Shown in pieces: positions 60,740 through 64,000 of a stretch of 64,000 bases of DNA. The notes under the pieces are model-generated. The model saw nothing but the letters and a program-made list of their open reading frames with translations. It was not told the origin of the DNA and did not search any database. Position 1 is the first letter of the stretch. Each line of letters starts with the position of its first letter. Origin of the DNA: Mucilaginibacter cryoferens (GTDB lineage Bacteria; Bacteroidota; Bacteroidia; Sphingobacteriales; Sphingobacteriaceae); contig NZ_JACHCR010000003.1 of the NCBI RefSeq assembly GCF_014205845.1, forward strand, positions 248,001 to 312,000, written 5' to 3'. Made by a program: the position numbers and the translations under genes.

Positions 60740-62038
60740 ATGACACGGAAGATAGCTTTTGCTCAAGTAAAAAAACTTTTTGCGCATAATATTATTAAAA
60801 ATATCAGCTGGCTATTTTTAGATAAAGTATGCCGCCTGGGCGTGGGGTTAATTGTGAGCGTTTGGGTAGCTAAATATTTAGGCCCGCATGATTTTGGAAA
60901 ATGGAACTACAGCATAGCCGTTGTTGCTTTAGTAAGCGCTTTTTCAACTTTAGGCTTAGATCAGATTCTTGTTAAAAAATTAATTGAAAATAAAGATCAG
61001 GAAGAAATACTTATTGGCGCTGCTTTTTATTTACGAATTACGGGAGCGATAACAAGTATTTTACTAAGCCTTGCGTATATCACCATATTTAGCGACGGCG
61101 AAAGTCAGCTTTTTATCATAACGCTGCTTACAAGTAGTACACTTATATTTCAATCTTTTGATGTAATTGATTTAAAGCTTCAATCAATCTTAAAATCAAA
61201 AGTTAGTGTATTAATAAAAAACTCTGCGTTTTTAATTTGCGCTGCTCTTAAGGTACTGGTAATACTTAATCAATGCAATTTGATTTATTTTGTAATTATA
61301 TCTGTCATCGAAATTGCTTTAGGTGCCTTTGGCCTTATAATTCAATATGGTGTATTCAAAGTAATTAGTTGGCGCCCCAATGTAACATTTGCTAAACAAT
61401 TGTTAAAAGAATGTTGGCCACTAATCCTTTCAGGGATCATAATTATGCTTTATATGCGAATTGATCAGGTCATGATTGGGAAAATGCTCGACGAAAAATC
61501 AGTAGGGTTATATTCAGTATCGGTAAAATTTAGTGAATTATGGTATTTTATACCAACAGTATTTGTTAGCTCCTTTTTCCCAAAACTTATCAAGTTAAAG
61601 TCAGACGAAACCGGCTACAGAAAACTTTGTTTGAAAATTTTCCGAATACTTTTTTTTATCAGCTTTGGAATTGGCTTAACAATTGCCCTTTTAGCTCATG
61701 ACATGATTTTAATTCTCTACGGAAATCTTTTTATTGCTTCGGCATTTGCATTAAAAATCAGTATCTGGACATCGATATTTGTTTTTTGGGGAGTTGCCGC
61801 CGCGAATATGTTAGTAATTGACGGATTAAATAAACACAACCTGTATAAGTCTGTACATGGCGTAATTTTAAATATCGCACTTAACTTTATACTTATCCCC
61901 CGTTTTGGAATAAATGGAGCCGCTATCGCCACATTAATATCCCAGGCTTATGCTTCTTATTTTTATTACCTTTTAAAAAAAGAAACCCGCTATATATTTT
62001 TTTTACAAACCAGATCCATTCTATTTTTCCTGAAATAG
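60740..62038 (+). CDS. Polysaccharide flippase (Wzx/MOP family)
   Basis: A 432-residue protein of about 12 helices that would flip lipid-linked repeat units across the inner membrane. The MOP pattern is visible in NISWLFLDKVCRLGVGLIVS, VAKYLGPHDFGKWNYSIAVV, LGLDQILVKKLIENKDQEE, DQVMIGKMLDEKSVGLYSVS and HGVILNIALNFILIPRFGIN. It starts 19 bases after the Wzz-like gene, so the three genes are likely one transcript. Confidence 0.88.
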   Translation: MTRKIAFAQVKKLFAHNIIKNISWLFLDKVCRLGVGLIVSVWVAKYLGPHDFGKWNYSIAVVALVSAFSTLGLDQILVKKLIENKDQEEILIGAAFYLRITGAITSILLSLAYITIFSDGESQLFIITLLTSSTLIFQSFDVIDLKLQSILKSKVSVLIKNSAFLICAALKVLVILNQCNLIYFVIISVIEIALGAFGLIIQYGVFKVISWRPNVTFAKQLLKECWPLILSGIIIMLYMRIDQVMIGKMLDEKSVGLYSVSVKFSELWYFIPTVFVSSFFPKLIKLKSDETGYRKLCLKIFRILFFISFGIGLTIALLAHDMILILYGNLFIASAFALKISIWTSIFVFWGVAAANMLVIDGLNKHNLYKSVHGVILNIALNFILIPRFGINGAAIATLISQAYASYFYYLLKKETRYIFFLQTRSILFFLK

Positions 62039-62089
62039 TGGAATGCGAAAATATTACTGATATTAGTCTTACCAGAAACATGTTTAAAA

Positions 62090-63010
62090 ATGGCATTTAA
62101 CACACCTATTCTTCTGTTAATATTTAACCGCCCCGATACAGCTAAACTTGTATTTGAGAAAATAAAGAAACAGGCCCCAAAATACTTATATATAGCATCA
62201 GACGGTCCAAGAACAAAAAAAGTGGGCGAAAACGACCTGGTTAAAGAAACGAGAGAACACATACTGAGCAATGTGGATTGGGACTGTGAAATTCATACTT
62301 TATTCCGTGAGGAAAATATTGGCTGTAAAAATGCCGTTAGTAGTGCCATTTCTTGGTTTTTTGATCATGTGGAATACGGAATAATCATAGAAGATGATTG
62401 TTTACCAAGCAAAAGCTTTTTCCCGTTTTGTGAAGAGTTATTGGTGAAATATAAGGATGATGATAGAATATGGCATATAGATGGAACAACTTCTCAGAAG
62501 GAAATGGGGACTTATAGTTATCAGTTTTCTAAATATTGTTTGATATGGGGATGGGCTACCTGGAAACGCGCGTGGAAACATTATGACCCGGCAATTCAAA
62601 ATTTCCCGGAATTCAAAAGTGATAATACCATTAATGAAATATGGAAAAAAAATGAAGTAAGAAACTATTGGCTCAATAAATTAGAATCAGTTTATCAAGG
62701 TAAAACCGACACATGGGATTATCAATGGGCTTTCACTGTTTGGGTAAACAATGGGCTTAGCATACGGCCTCAAAAAAACCTCATTAAAAACATTGGATTT
62801 AATGAACAGGCTACACATACGCATAATGCCAATCCAACATTACTTGCTGCAAACAACCAAGAGGTAATATTCCCCCTAAAGCATCCCGTTTTTAAAATAG
62901 TAAATAGTAAGATGGATGATATTTGCTCAGTTGACCATTTTGATATACGCAAACCCTATTACAGCTTTTTTGTGCGTATTATCAGGAAATTAAAAAAGGT
63001 TTTATCCTGA
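62090..63010 (+). CDS. Nucleotide-sugar glycosyltransferase (HlpA-like)
   Basis: A 306-residue cytoplasmic transferase of the GT-A type, related to proteins once called hemolytic protein HlpA. The N-terminus TPILLLIFNRPDTAKLVFEK and ASDGPR-type segment (YLYIASDGPRTKK) bind the nucleotide; IIIEDDCLPSKSFFPFCEEL holds the DxD-like acidic motif; YCLIWGWATWKRAWKHYDP and TWDYQWAFTVWVNNGLSIRP are conserved family blocks. It presumably adds one sugar to the repeat unit; donor and acceptor are unknown. Confidence 0.82.
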   Translation: MAFNTPILLLIFNRPDTAKLVFEKIKKQAPKYLYIASDGPRTKKVGENDLVKETREHILSNVDWDCEIHTLFREENIGCKNAVSSAISWFFDHVEYGIIIEDDCLPSKSFFPFCEELLVKYKDDDRIWHIDGTTSQKEMGTYSYQFSKYCLIWGWATWKRAWKHYDPAIQNFPEFKSDNTINEIWKKNEVRNYWLNKLESVYQGKTDTWDYQWAFTVWVNNGLSIRPQKNLIKNIGFNEQATHTHNANPTLLAANNQEVIFPLKHPVFKIVNSKMDDICSVDHFDIRKPYYSFFVRIIRKLKKVLS

Positions 63011-63053
63011 TATTTGAAATTGTATTGGTTTTTATTTAGCATTTTGATAACAC

Positions 63054-63743
63054 ATGAAAAAGTATCTCGATAGATCGTTTTTAAAAAATCCTTTATTTGA
63101 TTATCTCAAATGGCTTGTTATAAAAACAATTTATCAACTAAGATATTGGGGCCGGCATCTCCGGATAAATTATAAATGTTCGGTTCGCAACAGTAAATTT
63201 GGTAAAAATAACTGGCTTGGTCCATATTCAGAAATCGCCAATTGCACAATTGGCGATTTTACCTATTGCGGTAGCTACTGTTTGATACAAAACGCTGATA
63301 TAGGAAAGTTTTCTTCAATTGGCCCCAACGTAAAAATTGCGCCCGGTAAGCATCCAACAACGTCGCACATCAGTACCCATCCATCTACTTTTAACAACCA
63401 AACCAATTTTGTTAAAAACTTTGTTACTGAAAACACATACAAAAACTTTGAAAATGTTAGCATAGGTAATGACGTCTGGATTGGTGCCAATTGCGTGATT
63501 GTTGACGGCGTTTGTATAGGCGATGGTGCTATAATCGCCGCAAATTCTGTTGTTAATAAAACAATAGGAGCCTACGACATTGTTGGCGGGGTACCAGCAA
63601 AGTTTATAAAAAAGAGATTCACCGACTCTGAAATCAGCGCGTTGCTTACGCTCAAATGGTGGGATAAGGATGAGCATTGGATACAGGAACATATTTCAAA
63701 ATTCTGGTCGGTTGGTGAATTTATAGATAACTTCGGGAGTTAG
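63054..63743 (+). CDS. CatB-related left-handed beta-helix acetyltransferase
   Basis: A 229-residue hexapeptide-repeat enzyme of the XAT type that O-acetylates sugars. Left-handed helix coils are visible: NSKFGKNNWLGPYSEIANCT, IGDFTYCGSYCLIQNADIGK, FENVSIGNDVWIGANCVIVD and GVCIGDGAIIAANSVVNKTI. The excluded loop with His residues (GKHPTTSHISTHPSTF) carries the catalytic base. The C-terminal tail LKWWDKDEHWIQEHISKF is typical. Together with the next gene it probably decorates the capsule repeat. Confidence 0.88.
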   Translation: MKKYLDRSFLKNPLFDYLKWLVIKTIYQLRYWGRHLRINYKCSVRNSKFGKNNWLGPYSEIANCTIGDFTYCGSYCLIQNADIGKFSSIGPNVKIAPGKHPTTSHISTHPSTFNNQTNFVKNFVTENTYKNFENVSIGNDVWIGANCVIVDGVCIGDGAIIAANSVVNKTIGAYDIVGGVPAKFIKKRFTDSEISALLTLKWWDKDEHWIQEHISKFWSVGEFIDNFGS

Positions 63744-63768
63744 GCCCGATACTTTATTGAGATTTTTT

Positions 63769-64000
63769 ATGAGGAGTTTAATTTACTTTTACAAAATAAT
63801 AAAACTAATTTATTACCAAATAGATCAGGCGTTTTCATGGATATTTACTTGGCTAAAATTTACATTGAATGGAATAAAGTTTAACGACTTTGTTTCCAAA
63901 GGACGGCCTATAGTACGTGTTAGTATATCTGGAAAATGTTATATCGGGAAGAATCTTGAGTTAAATAGCGGCAAATATTATAACATGATAGGCCGCCAGC
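63769..64000 (+). CDS. Probable acyltransferase, 5' part only
   Basis: Opens at the ATG 63769 (MRSLIYFYKIIKLIYYQIDQ) and is still open at the window end (77 codons seen). The visible sequence ends VSISGKCYIGKNLELNSGKY, where a hexapeptide-like coil begins, followed by MIGRQ. This is the start of a WbbJ-type sugar O-acetyltransferase. It lies 25 bases downstream of the CatB-like gene. Family call is tentative because most of the enzyme is outside. Confidence 0.5.
   Translation, partial: MRSLIYFYKIIKLIYYQIDQAFSWIFTWLKFTLNGIKFNDFVSKGRPIVRVSISGKCYIGKNLELNSGKYYNMIGRQ

Noticed and set aside
1..64000. CRISPR arrays, tRNA/rRNA genes, prophage or integrative element
   Set aside because: I looked for regularly spaced direct repeats, T-arm-like sequences near gaps, and integrase or transposase motifs and found none; the repeats present are palindromic pairs, not spaced arrays.

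Overview
The window looks like the chromosome of a Bacteroidota bacterium, most likely Sphingobacteriaceae (a Mucilaginibacter/Pedobacter type). The reasons are a SusC/SusD pair, a gliding-motility GldD lipoprotein, CarboxypepD_reg-type TonB receptors, Bacteroidota promoters (TTTG, 18-19 nt, TAnnTTTG), almost no Shine-Dalgarno sequences, and many short palindromic repeats between genes. I saw no tRNA or rRNA gene, CRISPR array, transposase, integrase or prophage gene. The genus is inference.

Layout. 1-10 kb: a partial DUF4198 protein, a fused 2-oxoacid dehydrogenase E1, gldD-aroE, a DUF1275 membrane protein, a zinc-ribbon protein, a phosphosulfolactate synthase, a thioredoxin-like protein and a TonB-domain protein. 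9.4-17.4 kb: mostly minus-strand housekeeping genes (M23 peptidase, rbfA, NlpE-like lipoprotein, LolC/E-type permease, MBL hydrolase, SprT-like protein, feoAB, small lipoprotein, VanZ, gcvH). 18-20 kb: an ECF sigma factor overlapping an unusual membrane protein that joins an anti-sigma-like head, a SusC-like N-terminal domain and a TonB tail. 20-26.7 kb: phosphatase-like protein, M20 amidohydrolase, three tandem FKBP lipoproteins and aspS.

26.9-30.4 kb is a thiamine-uptake unit: a TPP riboswitch carrying a long inserted hairpin, a TonB-dependent receptor and a PnuC-family transporter. 30.5-37 kb holds a second ECF sigma factor with a membrane partner, an acyl-CoA dehydrogenase-like flavoprotein, a PafA-type phosphatase, a ThiE-like enzyme and two small membrane proteins. 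37.1-40.5 kb is a partial trp operon (leader peptide with tandem Trp codons, attenuator, trpE, trpG, trpC). trpD, trpF, trpB and trpA are absent here, and palindromic repeats fill the trpG-trpC gap. 40.5-54.5 kb is a minus-strand glycan-utilisation region (SusD, SusC, GH92 mannosidase, an unassigned 727-residue secreted protein, a Spy-like protein, a CRTAC1/FG-GAP protein and an unknown secreted protein). 55.3-64 kb starts a plus-strand capsule/exopolysaccharide cluster (Wzi-like, SLBB export protein, Wzz-like, flippase, glycosyltransferase, two acetyltransferases) that runs off the end.

The most striking theme is the repeats. At least three classes of palindromic elements occupy the gaps, and several shape genes. 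One sits inside the TPP aptamer, one encodes the N-terminus of TrpG, and others supply the C-terminal codons of an acyl-CoA dehydrogenase-like protein, the PnuC transporter and a small lipoprotein.
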